Shown here: piece by piece, positions 52,199-62,017 of the stretch
Layout of the letters: each line of letters opens with the position of its first letter
Numbering within the stretch: position 1 is the stretch's first letter
Source: HGM11501 sp045123995
Lineage (GTDB): Bacteria; Bacillota; Clostridia; CAKSNL01; HGM11501
DNA length: 64,000 nt
NCBI GenBank assembly: GCA_045123995.1
Contig: JBGVKY010000026.1
Location: 62,001-126,000 of the forward strand
Reading direction: 5' to 3'
Notes under the pieces: generated by a model
Database searches by the model: none
What the model was told of the DNA's origin: nothing
Seen by the model: only the letters and a program-made list of their open reading frames with translations
Position numbers and translations under genes: made by a program

Positions 52199-53902
52199 TT
52201 ATAAAACCAGCTTTTTTAAATCCTCGATTAACTTATCTGATAATTCTTCCGAAGACTTTTTGTCTGGAGCTTTTGCCCCTACATAAATTTTGAGTTTTGG
52301 TTCTGTTCCTGAAGGACGAAGCACTGCCCAGATTCCGCCTTCAATTTCAAAGTATAATACATTTGATTTTGGTAATATGAGCTTTTCGGTTTCGCCGGTT
52401 TCAAAATTCTTTTTGAGCTGTTTATTATAATCCCTTAAAGCCAATACCTTCTTCCCTGCTAAAAGTGCGGGAGGATTATTTCTTACATTTTCCATAGAAG
52501 CTTTTATTTCATCAGCTCCGGTTAATCCCTCTCTCACTATGTTGTAAACGCCTTCTTTATACCAGCCATACTTATTGTAAAGCTTTGTGAGAGCATCGTA
52601 AAGTGTCATGCCTTTTTGGTTGTAATAGGTTGCCATTTCGGCTATAAGCATAGAAGATACAACACCGTCTTTATCTCTAGCGTGAATTCCTGCAAGATAT
52701 CCGTAGCTTTCTTCAAAACCGAAAACATAGTGCATATTTCCGTTTTCTTCGTGTTTATAAATAAGCTCCCCTATAAACTTAAAGCCTGTAAGACATTCAA
52801 ACATGGTAACGCCGTAATTCTCTGCAATTGAACGGATTATATCTGTAGTTACGATTGTTTTAACAACAAAAGGATTTTGAGGCATACTTCCCTTTTTGGC
52901 GCGTTCTGAAAGAATATATTCACATAAAAGAGCGCCTATCTGATTACCGGTAAGACAAACGTATTCGCCACAGGAATTTTTAACAACAACGCCCACTCTG
53001 TCGCAGTCCGGGTCTGTTCCCAGAATAAGATCAACATCGTGTTTTTTAGCTATTTCAATACCTAAATTAAAGCCTTCTTTTTCTTCAGGATTAGGCGATT
53101 TAACAGTAGGAAAATCTCCGTCAGGAGTACATTGCTCCTTAACTTCATATACATTTTTAAGTCCTATATGAGAAAAAGCTTTCATTACGGGTTTATATCC
53201 CGCTCCGTGAAACGGAGTATATATAATCTTGAAACTCTCCCCTGCTTTTTCTGTAATTTCAGGATTTATTCTCTGTTTATAAACCTCTTTAAGGAATTCG
53301 TTTTCTGTTTCTTCTCCGATAATCTCTATAAGCTCCGGATTAACGGGATTTTCAAATTCCTGGAATAAAGGCATTGATTTTATGAGTTTTACTATCTCCG
53401 CTGCAACTTCAGGGCCTATCTGGCATCCGTCATCTCCGTAAACTTTATATCCGTTGTATTTGGCCGGATTGTGGCTAGCGGTTATCATGATTCCTGCCGC
53501 ACATTTATAAAATCGGGTTGCGAAACTTACCAACGGAACAGGTTTTAATTCATCAAAAAGATATACTTTTATGCCGTATCTTGTGAGGGTTTCGGCAGAT
53601 TCTTTTGCAAATTCTTTTGACTTGTGTCTTGAATCGTAACCTATTAAAACGGAAAGGTTTTCTTTGTTCAGGCTTTTTAAGTAAAGAGCCAGTGCTTTTG
53701 TTGCACGTCTCACAACGTATATATTCATTCTGTTTGTTCCGGCAGCTATTATTCCCCTTAAGCCCGCAGTACCGAATTCCAGTTCTGCACCAAAACGTTC
53801 CTTTATCTCTTCTTCGTTATCTTTGATGCTTAAAAGTTCGTTTTTAAGCTCAAAATCCAAGTTTTCATACGAAAGCCATTCGTTGTATTTTTCTTTATGC
53901 AT
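52199..53902 (-). CDS. pgcA: Phosphoglucomutase/phosphomannomutase
   Basis: 567 residues, alpha-D-phosphohexomutase family. Phosphoserine loop GIMITASHNPAKYNGYK with Ser143, metal-binding DPDCDRVGVVV, sugar-binding FGFEESYGYLAG, and phosphate-binding RPSGTEPKLKIY. It interconverts glucose-6- and glucose-1-phosphate, feeding UDP-glucose synthesis (compare galT in this window). RBS GAGGAGG. Confidence 0.96.
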   Translation of the reverse strand: MHKEKYNEWLSYENLDFELKNELLSIKDNEEEIKERFGAELEFGTAGLRGIIAAGTNRMNIYVVRRATKALALYLKSLNKENLSVLIGYDSRHKSKEFAKESAETLTRYGIKVYLFDELKPVPLVSFATRFYKCAAGIMITASHNPAKYNGYKVYGDDGCQIGPEVAAEIVKLIKSMPLFQEFENPVNPELIEIIGEETENEFLKEVYKQRINPEITEKAGESFKIIYTPFHGAGYKPVMKAFSHIGLKNVYEVKEQCTPDGDFPTVKSPNPEEKEGFNLGIEIAKKHDVDLILGTDPDCDRVGVVVKNSCGEYVCLTGNQIGALLCEYILSERAKKGSMPQNPFVVKTIVTTDIIRSIAENYGVTMFECLTGFKFIGELIYKHEENGNMHYVFGFEESYGYLAGIHARDKDGVVSSMLIAEMATYYNQKGMTLYDALTKLYNKYGWYKEGVYNIVREGLTGADEIKASMENVRNNPPALLAGKKVLALRDYNKQLKKNFETGETEKLILPKSNVLYFEIEGGIWAVLRPSGTEPKLKIYVGAKAPDKKSSEELSDKLIEDLKKLVL

Positions 53903-53934
53903 ATTATAGCCTCCTCATAGAATATTACATTGAT

Positions 53935-53963
53935 ATTATACCACAAAGCGGGAATTTCGTAAA
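53935..53963 (-). promoter_or_regulatory. Sigma-A promoter of the phosphohexomutase gene
   Basis: On the minus strand TTTACG (53963-53958), 17-base spacer, TATAAT (53940-53935). A Spo0A-box-like TGTCGAA lies upstream at 53974-53980. Confidence 0.75.
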
Positions 53964-53984
53964 GTTTTTTATTTGTCGAAAATA

Positions 53985-54013
53985 AAAAAAGAACGCCAAC
54001 GGCGTTCTTTTTT
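53985..54013. terminator. Terminator of the ispH-S1 operon
   Basis: A 13-bp stem (53985-53997 with 54001-54013) with core GAACGCC/GGCGTTC and an AAC loop, flanked by A and T runs, just beyond the ispH-S1 stop on the minus strand. Confidence 0.9.
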
Positions 54014-54022
54014 ACAAGTAAA

Positions 54023-56026
54023 TTATTCAGCCTCAGTAGTTTCTGCGTCTTCAGCAGGAGCTTCTTCTGTTGCGGAAGCTTCCTCAACTACCTCTTCGGG
54101 AAGTAATGCTCTTATGGAAAGAGCGATCTTGGGAGCAGGAGTTGCATCCCAGTTGATGTCAATTATCTTAGCATCAACTTTCTGTCCCTTTGAAAGTTCA
54201 TCAGAGGGCTTTGCAATTCTCTTGTTAGCAATCTGAGAAATGTGGATAAGACCTTCTACTCCGGGGATGAGTTCTGCAAAAGCACCGAATGCTGTAACGT
54301 TTGTGATTGTAACATTTACAACGTTGCCAATTTCGAACTTGCTCTTAGCAATTACCCAGGGATTTTCCTCATCCTTCTTGTAGCCTAAGGAAATCTTATT
54401 TTTTCCGTTTTCATCTGTATCAATCTTTAAGATTCTTACGGTGATTTCATCACCAACATTAACTACTTCCGTGGGATGCTTAATCTTAGCCCAGGAAAGC
54501 TGAGAAATGTGAAGAAGGCCTTCTACCCCTCCTAAGTCAACGAATGCACCAAAATCAGTAATAGTCTTAACTACACCGGTGTATTCCTTGCCAACTTCAG
54601 CGTCAGCCCAAAAAGCTTCGGACTTCTTTGCTTTTTCAGCAAGAAGAACCTGCTTGATGGAACCTAAAATCTTCTTGGAACGTCTGTCAAGCTTAATAAT
54701 CTTAACAGGAACTGTTTTTGCAGGATCTACTAAAACAGAAAGATCGCTTAAATATCTGTCATTAGCCTGAGAGCCGGGAACGAATACTCTGATTCCTTCG
54801 CAAAGTACGATAACTCCGCCTTTAACAGCTTCAATTACGATACCAGAAAGAACAGTGCCGTTTTCCATAGCTTCTTCTAAAACAGCGAATTTCTTCTCGT
54901 TGTCAAGTTTCTTCTTAGAAAGAAGAACGGTGCCTTCTACATCGTTTACGCGAATTACAAATACATCGATAACATCGCCCACTTTAACAATATCTTCGGG
55001 TGCGAGTGTAGGATCGTCTGTTAATTCGCTTGCAGGAATGATACCGTCTGACTTATAATTAAGGTTGACGATAACTTCGTTGGGATGAACCGCAACGACT
55101 GTTCCTTTAACCTTTTCCCCTGTATGTAAGGTAACGAGAGTGTTTTCAAGCACTTCCGCCCAGTTTTCCTCCTCATTTATATTCTGTGTTACTTTTGTGT
55201 TTTCTTCCATTGTATGAAGAACCTCCTTTATTATCCAGTCCGGTGTTGATGCACCGGCTGTTACACCAATTCGTTTGCGGATATATTCCTCCGCGTCCGG
55301 CAGTTCATATGCGCCCTCTATATGATATACTTTATCACATACTGTCCTTGCTATCTCTACCAGTTTTTTATTGTTGGAGCTGTGCTTCCCTCCTATTACA
55401 AAGAAAACGTCCGACTCCTTTGCGATTTTTTCGGCTTCTTTTTGCCTTAATTCAGTCGCACTACATATTGTATCAAAAAACAGTGCTGTTTGGCAAGTGT
55501 TTTTTATAAATTCTTTTAAATCTTTCCAAAAAATTGTGCTTGCGGTGGTCTGGGATACGACACAAAGCTTTTTTTCTTTTAAATCTTTGAGTTTTTCACG
55601 AGCTTCTGCCATATCTTTGATTATTATAGCTGAGTTATCACACCATCCGTTTATGCCTATTACTTCAGGGTGGCTCTCATCCCCCGCAATTATTATATTA
55701 TAACACTCATTATGATATTTTTCAACTATTGTTTGAATTTTTTTTACAAAGGGACATGTTGCATCTATGAATTTTCCGTTTATTCTTTCTAAAACATCTT
55801 TTGAAACACCGTGACTTCTTATTACGAGGGTTTCGGAAGAGGCAAGATTTTCGGGATAATCTGCAACCTTTACTCCTTTTTTTGAAAGTTCTTCCACAAC
55901 TCTTTCGTTATGGATTATCGGGCCTAATGTAACTATATTATCCCCGTTGTTTATACCCTTATTAACAAAATCCAAAGCTCTTGAAACTCCGAAGCAGAAG
56001 CCTGCAGATTTAGCAACCTTAATCAT
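54023..56026 (-). CDS. ispH: Fused IspH (HMBPP reductase) and ribosomal protein S1
   Basis: 667 residues. Residues 1-~280 are IspH, the last step of the MEP isoprenoid pathway, with cluster Cys in SAGFCFGVSRAL, DATCPFV and DTICSATELRQ, and HGVSKD. Residues about 300-640 contain four S1 RNA-binding domains (GTVVAVHPNEVIVNLNYKSD, VKTITDFGAFVDLGGVEG, VTAFGAFAELIPGVEGLIH), then an acidic tail rich in Glu and Ala. This fusion is known in Clostridia. The start overlaps plsC by four bases. Confidence 0.96.
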   Translation of the reverse strand: MIKVAKSAGFCFGVSRALDFVNKGINNGDNIVTLGPIIHNERVVEELSKKGVKVADYPENLASSETLVIRSHGVSKDVLERINGKFIDATCPFVKKIQTIVEKYHNECYNIIIAGDESHPEVIGINGWCDNSAIIIKDMAEAREKLKDLKEKKLCVVSQTTASTIFWKDLKEFIKNTCQTALFFDTICSATELRQKEAEKIAKESDVFFVIGGKHSSNNKKLVEIARTVCDKVYHIEGAYELPDAEEYIRKRIGVTAGASTPDWIIKEVLHTMEENTKVTQNINEEENWAEVLENTLVTLHTGEKVKGTVVAVHPNEVIVNLNYKSDGIIPASELTDDPTLAPEDIVKVGDVIDVFVIRVNDVEGTVLLSKKKLDNEKKFAVLEEAMENGTVLSGIVIEAVKGGVIVLCEGIRVFVPGSQANDRYLSDLSVLVDPAKTVPVKIIKLDRRSKKILGSIKQVLLAEKAKKSEAFWADAEVGKEYTGVVKTITDFGAFVDLGGVEGLLHISQLSWAKIKHPTEVVNVGDEITVRILKIDTDENGKNKISLGYKKDEENPWVIAKSKFEIGNVVNVTITNVTAFGAFAELIPGVEGLIHISQIANKRIAKPSDELSKGQKVDAKIIDINWDATPAPKIALSIRALLPEEVVEEASATEEAPAEDAETTEAE

Positions 56027-56613
56027 TTTTTATCCTCTTTTGCAAGGTCATAGATTTTATCCATAAGTTCTTTTGTAAGCTTATCATAATCCTCTTCTGT
56101 AAGTTTCTGTTTCTTATATTCAGAGTAATCAATAGGCTCTCCTATTTTTATATGTACTTTTCTGAAAATGCGGTTGTTGTCAGAAAGTCCAACCGGAACT
56201 ATTTTTGCCCCGGTAAGCATCGAAAGCCTCACTGCTCCCTGTTTACCCGGTGTATTATCTTCCTTTTTTGATCTTGTTCCCTGGGGGAACATTAAAAGAG
56301 CGTGACCGCTTTTTAGAAGCTTTATTGCTGTTTTTATTGCAGCTATATCATTTGATCCTCTGTCAACAGGGAACGCTCCCAAAGAGGATATCAGTTTAGC
56401 AAAAAGCTTGTTTTTGAAAAGCTCTTTTTTGGACATAAATGTGAGTTTTCTGTCCATGGATTCTGCTATATATACAGGGTCTTTAAGGCCGGGGTGATTT
56501 GAACATACTATAATTCCTTCTTCTTTGGGAACCATAGAGTTATCGGGCTTTTTAAATCCGTAAAAAATACTGTCATAAATCCTTATTATAAATATCAATA
56601 TTTTATAAAACAT
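56023..56613 (-). CDS. plsC: 1-acylglycerol-3-phosphate O-acyltransferase
   Basis: 196 residues. Catalytic motif SNHPGLKDPVY (HX4D), substrate motif FPQGTRSKKED and AKIVPVGL. Adds the second acyl chain in phosphatidic acid synthesis at the inner face of the membrane. RBS GAGGAAC. It sits between cmk and ispH-S1, an arrangement common in Clostridia. Confidence 0.95.
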   Translation of the reverse strand: MFYKILIFIIRIYDSIFYGFKKPDNSMVPKEEGIIVCSNHPGLKDPVYIAESMDRKLTFMSKKELFKNKLFAKLISSLGAFPVDRGSNDIAAIKTAIKLLKSGHALLMFPQGTRSKKEDNTPGKQGAVRLSMLTGAKIVPVGLSDNNRIFRKVHIKIGEPIDYSEYKKQKLTEEDYDKLTKELMDKIYDLAKEDKK

Positions 56614-56625
56614 AAAGTTCCTCTT

Positions 56626-57291
56626 TCACATCTTTTCGATGATTAGATTTTTCACTTTTTCGATAGATTCTTCCAAAGTAAAAGAAGTAGTGTCCACCAA
56701 TATGGCGTCAGAAGCCTGAGCCAGAGGCATGTATTCTCTGGAGCTGTCATTTTTATCTCTGAAACGCATATCCTCCAGAACTTCTTCAAAAGTCACATTT
56801 TCTCCCTTTTCCTTAAGTTCAAGAAAACGTCTTTCTGCTCTTGCTTTTACGTCGGCAGTCAAAAATATTTTGACTTTAGCAAACGGGAGTACATTTGTGC
56901 CTATATCACGTCCGTCCATAATGCAATTATGGTTTTTTGCCAAAGCTCTCTGGAAATCCACCATTTTTTCACGAACCTCGCGGATTACTGCAACGTGAGA
57001 TGCAGCTAAAGAAATTTCAGGTGTTCTGATTAACCCGGAAACGTCTTCCCCGTTTAAGAATACGTGCTGTACTCCGTCTATATAATCAATGTCTATATTT
57101 ATGTTTTTAAGGGAATCTATAACACCTTTTATGTCTTTCGAAGAGTCAATACCCGCTCTTACACAATAAAGCCCTACAGCTCTGTACATAGCGCCTGTAT
57201 CTATATAGATAAAGCCCAGTTCCTTGGCTACCGCCTTTGCTATAGTGCTCTTTCCAGCTCCTGAAGGACCATCTATCGCTATATTTATCAT
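56626..57291 (-). CDS. cmk: Cytidylate kinase
   Basis: 221 residues. P-loop IAIDGPSGAGKSTIAKAVAK, YIDTGAMYRAV, CIMDGRDIGTNVLP, LTADVKARAERR and a lid with FRDKNDSSREYMPL. It phosphorylates CMP and dCMP. RBS AAAGGAGG. Confidence 0.97.
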   Translation of the reverse strand: MINIAIDGPSGAGKSTIAKAVAKELGFIYIDTGAMYRAVGLYCVRAGIDSSKDIKGVIDSLKNINIDIDYIDGVQHVFLNGEDVSGLIRTPEISLAASHVAVIREVREKMVDFQRALAKNHNCIMDGRDIGTNVLPFAKVKIFLTADVKARAERRFLELKEKGENVTFEEVLEDMRFRDKNDSSREYMPLAQASDAILVDTTSFTLEESIEKVKNLIIEKM

Positions 57292-57316
57292 TTGAATCCT
57301 CCTTTGTCACTATTAT

Positions 57317-57730
57317 TTATATAACTCTGTGACCTAAACCTATTGCAACTTCGTTTAAATGCAACAACCCTATTCCGCAGAAAATACATACTGTTATATG
57401 CTCGTTAAAACGCGCAATACCGATTTTTCCACCGGCATTTAGCCCTATTGCCTTTGTCATAATTGCTGCCAGTGCCTCTCTTGCTGCCCCAGCAACAGCT
57501 CCTTCTTCTGAGTGAGAAGAGCCTATAAGACCTTCTCTCTTGGCGCCAACCACAGAACGTTCTACAATTTTGTTTACAGAGCTTATAAATTCTCCGCCGA
57601 AATCAATGGCGCAGCAGGAAATTCCTTTAGAGGAGGTATCTTCTTTGAAAGACTTTTCTTCCTCTCTGTCTTTAGTTAAAGCTGCTTTTATTGCGAAAGC
57701 AGCAATATCTTTGCTACCGTAATCGGGCAT
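57317..57730 (-). CDS. HutP-like protein
   Basis: 137 residues resembling the HutP RNA-binding antiterminator family: SKDIAAFAIKAALTKDREEE at the start, EEGAVAGAAREALAAIMTKA, GKIGIARFNEHITVCIFCGI and LLHLNEVAIGLGHRVI. In Bacillus HutP responds to histidine and Mg2+, but no histidine-use genes are here; it lies between an HI0933 flavoprotein and cmk. AAGGAGG precedes the ATG. Its RNA target and ligand are unknown. Confidence 0.85.
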   Translation of the reverse strand: MPDYGSKDIAAFAIKAALTKDREEEKSFKEDTSSKGISCCAIDFGGEFISSVNKIVERSVVGAKREGLIGSSHSEEGAVAGAAREALAAIMTKAIGLNAGGKIGIARFNEHITVCIFCGIGLLHLNEVAIGLGHRVI

Positions 57731-57796
57731 AACATTGCCTCCTTTAGGGATTAAATCGTCTAATTATATCACATTCTAAAAAAATAATCAATATTT

Positions 57797-59011
57797 TTAT
57801 AGATTTTTTCCTGCCAGATAACCGGTAGAAAAAGCTATCTGAAGATTAAAGCCTCCTGTATAGGCGTCAACATCGATAATTTCACCTGCAAAGAAGAGCC
57901 CTTCTATTATTTTAGATTCCATTGTGGAAGGATTTATTTCTGACACCTTTATACCGCCTGACGTTATTATAGCCTCGGATACAGGTCTGAACTCTTTTAT
58001 TCTGACGGTTAGATGCTTAAGAAGAAAACAAAGATGCTTTCTTTCCTCTTTAGTAATTTCGTTAGGCTTTTTTCTCTGGTCTATACCGCTTAAGCTGACT
58101 ATTACAGGTATCATTTTTTGCGGAAGAAGGTCATTAAGAGAATTTATAAAATCTTTGTTGGAATACTTTTCAAAGTCTCTTAAAACTCTTTTATCCAGTG
58201 TTTCTTCATCCAGTGCAGGTTTTAAGTCTATCTCAATTTTATAATCTGTTACTTTCTTTTTTATATGTGCACTTGCACTTAAAATCAAAGGTCCCGATAC
58301 TCCAAAGTGGGTAAATAACATTTCGCCCATGTCGGAAAATTTCTTTTTTTCTTTTTCGAATAAAGTAACTTTAACATTCTTAAGAGAAAGTCCCATCATT
58401 TCCCTGGGAAAAGTTTCCTCCGTAACTAAAGGAACTAACGATGGTCTTATTTCTGTTACGGTGTGTCCGAGATTTTTTGCAAACTTGTACCCGTCTCCCG
58501 TAGAGCCTGTTGTGGGATAGCTAAGTCCTCCTGTCGCAAGAATTACTCTGTCTGCATATATAATGCTTTTATCAGAAAGAATAACGCCTTTTACTTTTCC
58601 CTCTTGTGCGATTATCTCAGTGACACATGCTTTTTTTGTAACAACATCATACTTTTTCATTTTGGAAACCAAAGCATTTACTATATCCTGAGCTTTGTCA
58701 GACTCAGGAAAAACTCTGTTGCCGCGCTCGGTTTTAAGTTTTACACCTTCATTTTCGAAAAACTCAATTGTGTCTTCCGTAGAAAATGCATTTAAAGCAC
58801 TGTATAAAAAGCGGCCGTTAACCGGAACGTTTTTTATAACTTCTTCGGGGGAACAGTTATTTGTAACGTTACATCTTCCCTTCCCTGTTATGGAAAGCTT
58901 TTTGCCAAAACGGTCGTTTTTTTCTATTAAAATGACTTCGTTACCGTTTTCTCCTGCAGAGGCTGCGGCCATAAGACCTGCAGCTCCGGCACCTATTATA
59001 ATTACTTTCAT
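57797..59011 (-). CDS. HI0933/YhiN-family flavoprotein
   Basis: 404 residues. FAD-binding GxGxxG in IIGAGAAGLMAAASAGENG, KKLSITGKGRCNVTNN, ILATGGLSYPTTGSTGDG and the C-terminal FFAGEIIDVDAYTGGFNLQ. Often annotated as an aminoacetone oxidase family oxidoreductase; the actual reaction is unclear. It starts two bases from the methyltransferase stop, with GGGAGAAA inside that gene. Confidence 0.93.
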   Translation of the reverse strand: MKVIIIGAGAAGLMAAASAGENGNEVILIEKNDRFGKKLSITGKGRCNVTNNCSPEEVIKNVPVNGRFLYSALNAFSTEDTIEFFENEGVKLKTERGNRVFPESDKAQDIVNALVSKMKKYDVVTKKACVTEIIAQEGKVKGVILSDKSIIYADRVILATGGLSYPTTGSTGDGYKFAKNLGHTVTEIRPSLVPLVTEETFPREMMGLSLKNVKVTLFEKEKKKFSDMGEMLFTHFGVSGPLILSASAHIKKKVTDYKIEIDLKPALDEETLDKRVLRDFEKYSNKDFINSLNDLLPQKMIPVIVSLSGIDQRKKPNEITKEERKHLCFLLKHLTVRIKEFRPVSEAIITSGGIKVSEINPSTMESKIIEGLFFAGEIIDVDAYTGGFNLQIAFSTGYLAGKNL

Positions 59012-59012
59012 A

Positions 59013-59747
59013 TTATTTCTCCCGCTTTACGGCTGATATAAAAATGCGTTCTTCTTTTGCTTTGGGTCTTTTAAGTGTTTTATCACCATAAAAATTTATA
59101 TGGGTAAATCCAGCTTTTTTCAAAAGGGTTTTAAGTTTTTTTAAAGACCATGCTCTTTCTGTCTGTTCTTCAGTTATCTTTGAAAAAGCACCTTCTTCAT
59201 CCTCGGTAAAAAACGTAAGATAAAAATCACAAAGTTTTTCTTTTTTGTCGTAAAAACTTTCCCATACATAAAAAATCCCGTTTTCATCATAGGTGTAACA
59301 GTTTTCGCCCAGTACTTTTTTTAGTTTGTATGGGGTATTTATATCAAATATAAACATCCCGTCGTAATCAAGATAATTATGGACTAAAGAAAATGTTTTT
59401 AAAAGGTCATTCTCATCTAAAATATAATTTACACAGTCAAGACTTGAAATTATTGCTCCCATAGTACCGTAAAGCTCAAATTCAGTCATATCCTGACTTA
59501 AGTATAAGCTATTTTCATCCTTTTCTCTAGCCTTATTAAGCATGGATAAGGATGAATCTACCCCTGTCATATCAAAACCTCTTTCTGACATGATTTTGGT
59601 GAGAGTCCCTGTTCCACACCCTAAATCAAGTATGAGTTTGGGGGCTATTTTATGTTTTTCGAATAAGGCACAGTAAAAATCAGCCCATTTTTCGTATTTC
59701 ACATCACACATTAACTTATCATAAATATCAGCAAATTCTGTGTACAT
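59013..59747 (-). CDS. Class I SAM-dependent methyltransferase
   Basis: 244 residues. Motif I LILDLGCGTGTLTKIMSE, acidic motif II GVDSSLSMLNKA, and ISSLDCVNYIL as motif IV. N-terminus FADIYDKLMCDVKYEKWADF is typical of small-molecule methyltransferases in this family. Substrate unknown. RBS AAGGGGTG. Confidence 0.9.
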   Translation of the reverse strand: MYTEFADIYDKLMCDVKYEKWADFYCALFEKHKIAPKLILDLGCGTGTLTKIMSERGFDMTGVDSSLSMLNKAREKDENSLYLSQDMTEFELYGTMGAIISSLDCVNYILDENDLLKTFSLVHNYLDYDGMFIFDINTPYKLKKVLGENCYTYDENGIFYVWESFYDKKEKLCDFYLTFFTEDEEGAFSKITEEQTERAWSLKKLKTLLKKAGFTHINFYGDKTLKRPKAKEERIFISAVKREK

Positions 59748-59765
59748 AAAATCACCCCTTAATGA

Positions 59766-61946
59766 TTAAAGTTTAGTAAGTTTTGCATATACTGCCATGA
59801 GATTTTTCTCTCCGCAATCATCGAAAGCTATTTTAAGTCTCATATCGTTGCCCACTGCCTGAGCTTCAAGTATTGTTCCGTTACCGAATTTAGCATGACT
59901 CACCCTATCCCCTTTTTCAAAATCAAATTTCACTAAAGGAGAAGCAGTCCTGGTCTTAAAGGATTTGAAATTAACAGTTTCAGCTCTCGTTTCTTTTTGG
60001 ATGTAGGGATAGTCTTCAAAGGTCAATTTAGGAGTTATATCTTCCTTGCAAAAGTCTGGTATTTCTTTGATAAATATGGATGGTTTATGAAATTCTGTTT
60101 TTCCGAAAACTCTTCTCTGGTTAGCATGAGTGATAAAAAGTTCTTTTTTAGCTCTGGTAATAGCTACATATGCCAGTCTTCTTTCCTCTTCGATACCGTC
60201 TTCTTCATATTTTGAACGTTCGCTGGGAAAAAGACCATCTTCGCAACCTGCTATGAATACAACAGGAAATTCAAGACCTTTAGCCATATGTATGGTCATT
60301 AAAGTAACCGAATCTTCTGCCTCATCATAGTTATCTATGTCTGAAACTAAAGATATGCTGTCTACATAGCTTCTTAAAGAAGAATCTTCTTCGCTTTCTT
60401 CAAAGCTCTTAGCTCCGCTTATAAGTTCTCCCAGATTATCCAATCTTGATTGAGACTCTATGTCGTTTACCATGGTCAAAGCATTGTAATAACCGGTCTT
60501 TTTAATAACTTTTTCAACAAATTCTCCCAAAGGTAAGCTTTCTGATTCCTGCCTTAAGTCCTCTATCATTGATGCATATTCAAGCATTTTCTCACCGCTT
60601 TTACCTATCTCAGAAGAATAGTTAACTATTGTTTCGTAAAGGCTTATCCCTTTTTCTAAAGCAAGGTCTTCAGCCTTATCCATAGAGGTCTTACCTATAC
60701 CCCTCTTAGGCTCATTTATGCTTCTTTTGAGGCTTATGTCATCGTCTGGGTTAACAATTACTCTTAAATAAGCTAAAATATCCTTTATTTCTTTTCTGTC
60801 ATAAAATCTTACTCCTGATAAAAGTCTGTGAGGAATTCCGGCAAATCTGAAACGCTCTTCCAAAACTCTCGACTGATTGTTGGTTCTGAAAAGAACAACC
60901 ATATCTTTAAGGGCAAAATTTTTCTTAAGTTCATTTATTTTTCCTGCAATAAAATCGGCTTCGGAATATTCGTTGTCCGATCTATAAATTTTGATTAAAT
61001 CTCCTTTTCCCATATCAGTCCAGAGATTTTTTCCTTTACGACCGGTATTATGCTCTATAACTCCGTTTGCGGCATCTAATATATTTTGCGTAGACCGGTA
61101 ATTTTGTTCGAGGCGGATAGTTAAAGCCTCGGGAAATTCCTTTTCAAAATCCAGAATGTTTCTTATGTCTGCTCCTCTGAACTTATAAATGCTCTGATCA
61201 TCATCGCCTACAACACAAATGTTTCTGTGTTCTCCGCAAAGGAGACTTATGAGCTGATACTGCGCATTATTTGTATCCTGATACTCATCAACTAAAATAT
61301 ATCTGAATTTCCTTTTATAAAAACCAAGGACTTCAGGGTTTTCTTTAAAAAGTCTCACCGTGAGCATAATGAGGTCATCGAAATCCATGGCGTTATTAGA
61401 AAGGAGCATCTTTTGATATTCCGAATAAATTCTTCCGTAAATACTTCTTAAATAATCATTCCCGTAGGTATATAAAAACTCTTCAGGAGTAATCATTTTA
61501 TTTTTAGCATCAGAAATAACAGAAGCACAATTCTTGACAGGAATTTTATCCGAATCGATATTGAGGCGTTTCATACATTCTTTCACTACATTTTTCTGGT
61601 CGGAATCGTCATATATAGTAAAACCGGATTTGTAGCCAAGGTATTCTGAATTGCTCCTTAATATAGCAAGGCAGGTGCTATGGAAGGTTTTTATCCACAT
61701 TGAATCAGCATAGTCTCCGCAAAGAGTGGTAAGTCTTTCCTTCATTTCTGCCGCGGCTTTGTTTGTAAAGGTAATGGCCAGAATGCTATACGGAGACACA
61801 TTTTTTTCAGATAACAGATATGCAATTCTATGGGTAAGGACTCTTGTTTTGCCGCTTCCTGCTCCTGCCAATATTAAAATTGGTCCGTCAGGGGATGTTA
61901 CGGCTTTTAACTGTTCTGGGTTTAAGCCTTCTAAAAGTTGGCTCAT
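59766..61946 (-). CDS. pcrA: ATP-dependent DNA helicase PcrA/UvrD
   Basis: 726 residues, superfamily 1A. Motifs: Q and I LAGAGSGKTRVLTHRIAYL, Ia ITFTNKAAAEMKERL, II LVDEYQDTNNAQY, III VVGDDDQSIYKFRGA, IV LEQNYRSTQNILDAAN, V TIHMAKGLEFPVVF, VI RRLAYVAITRAKKELF. It unwinds DNA in repair and plasmid replication. The ATG at 61946 is nine bases from AAAGGA; the ATG at 61955 abuts it. Confidence 0.96.
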   Translation of the reverse strand: MSQLLEGLNPEQLKAVTSPDGPILILAGAGSGKTRVLTHRIAYLLSEKNVSPYSILAITFTNKAAAEMKERLTTLCGDYADSMWIKTFHSTCLAILRSNSEYLGYKSGFTIYDDSDQKNVVKECMKRLNIDSDKIPVKNCASVISDAKNKMITPEEFLYTYGNDYLRSIYGRIYSEYQKMLLSNNAMDFDDLIMLTVRLFKENPEVLGFYKRKFRYILVDEYQDTNNAQYQLISLLCGEHRNICVVGDDDQSIYKFRGADIRNILDFEKEFPEALTIRLEQNYRSTQNILDAANGVIEHNTGRKGKNLWTDMGKGDLIKIYRSDNEYSEADFIAGKINELKKNFALKDMVVLFRTNNQSRVLEERFRFAGIPHRLLSGVRFYDRKEIKDILAYLRVIVNPDDDISLKRSINEPKRGIGKTSMDKAEDLALEKGISLYETIVNYSSEIGKSGEKMLEYASMIEDLRQESESLPLGEFVEKVIKKTGYYNALTMVNDIESQSRLDNLGELISGAKSFEESEEDSSLRSYVDSISLVSDIDNYDEAEDSVTLMTIHMAKGLEFPVVFIAGCEDGLFPSERSKYEEDGIEEERRLAYVAITRAKKELFITHANQRRVFGKTEFHKPSIFIKEIPDFCKEDITPKLTFEDYPYIQKETRAETVNFKSFKTRTASPLVKFDFEKGDRVSHAKFGNGTILEAQAVGNDMRLKIAFDDCGEKNLMAVYAKLTKL

Positions 61947-61979
61947 CTTATTCATTCCTTTCAGTCTGTTCAGTAAAAT

Positions 61980-62007
61980 ACAGGGCTAAGCCAAGCTTTA
62001 GCCCTGT
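61980..62007. terminator. Hairpin terminator after split transketolase
   Basis: A 10-bp stem ACAGGGCTAA/TTAGCCCTGT (61980-61989 with 61998-62007) on the minus strand after the transketolase stop, followed by ATTTTA. The T-tract is short, so readthrough into pcrA is possible. Confidence 0.65.
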
Positions 62008-62017
62008 AATAAAGCCC

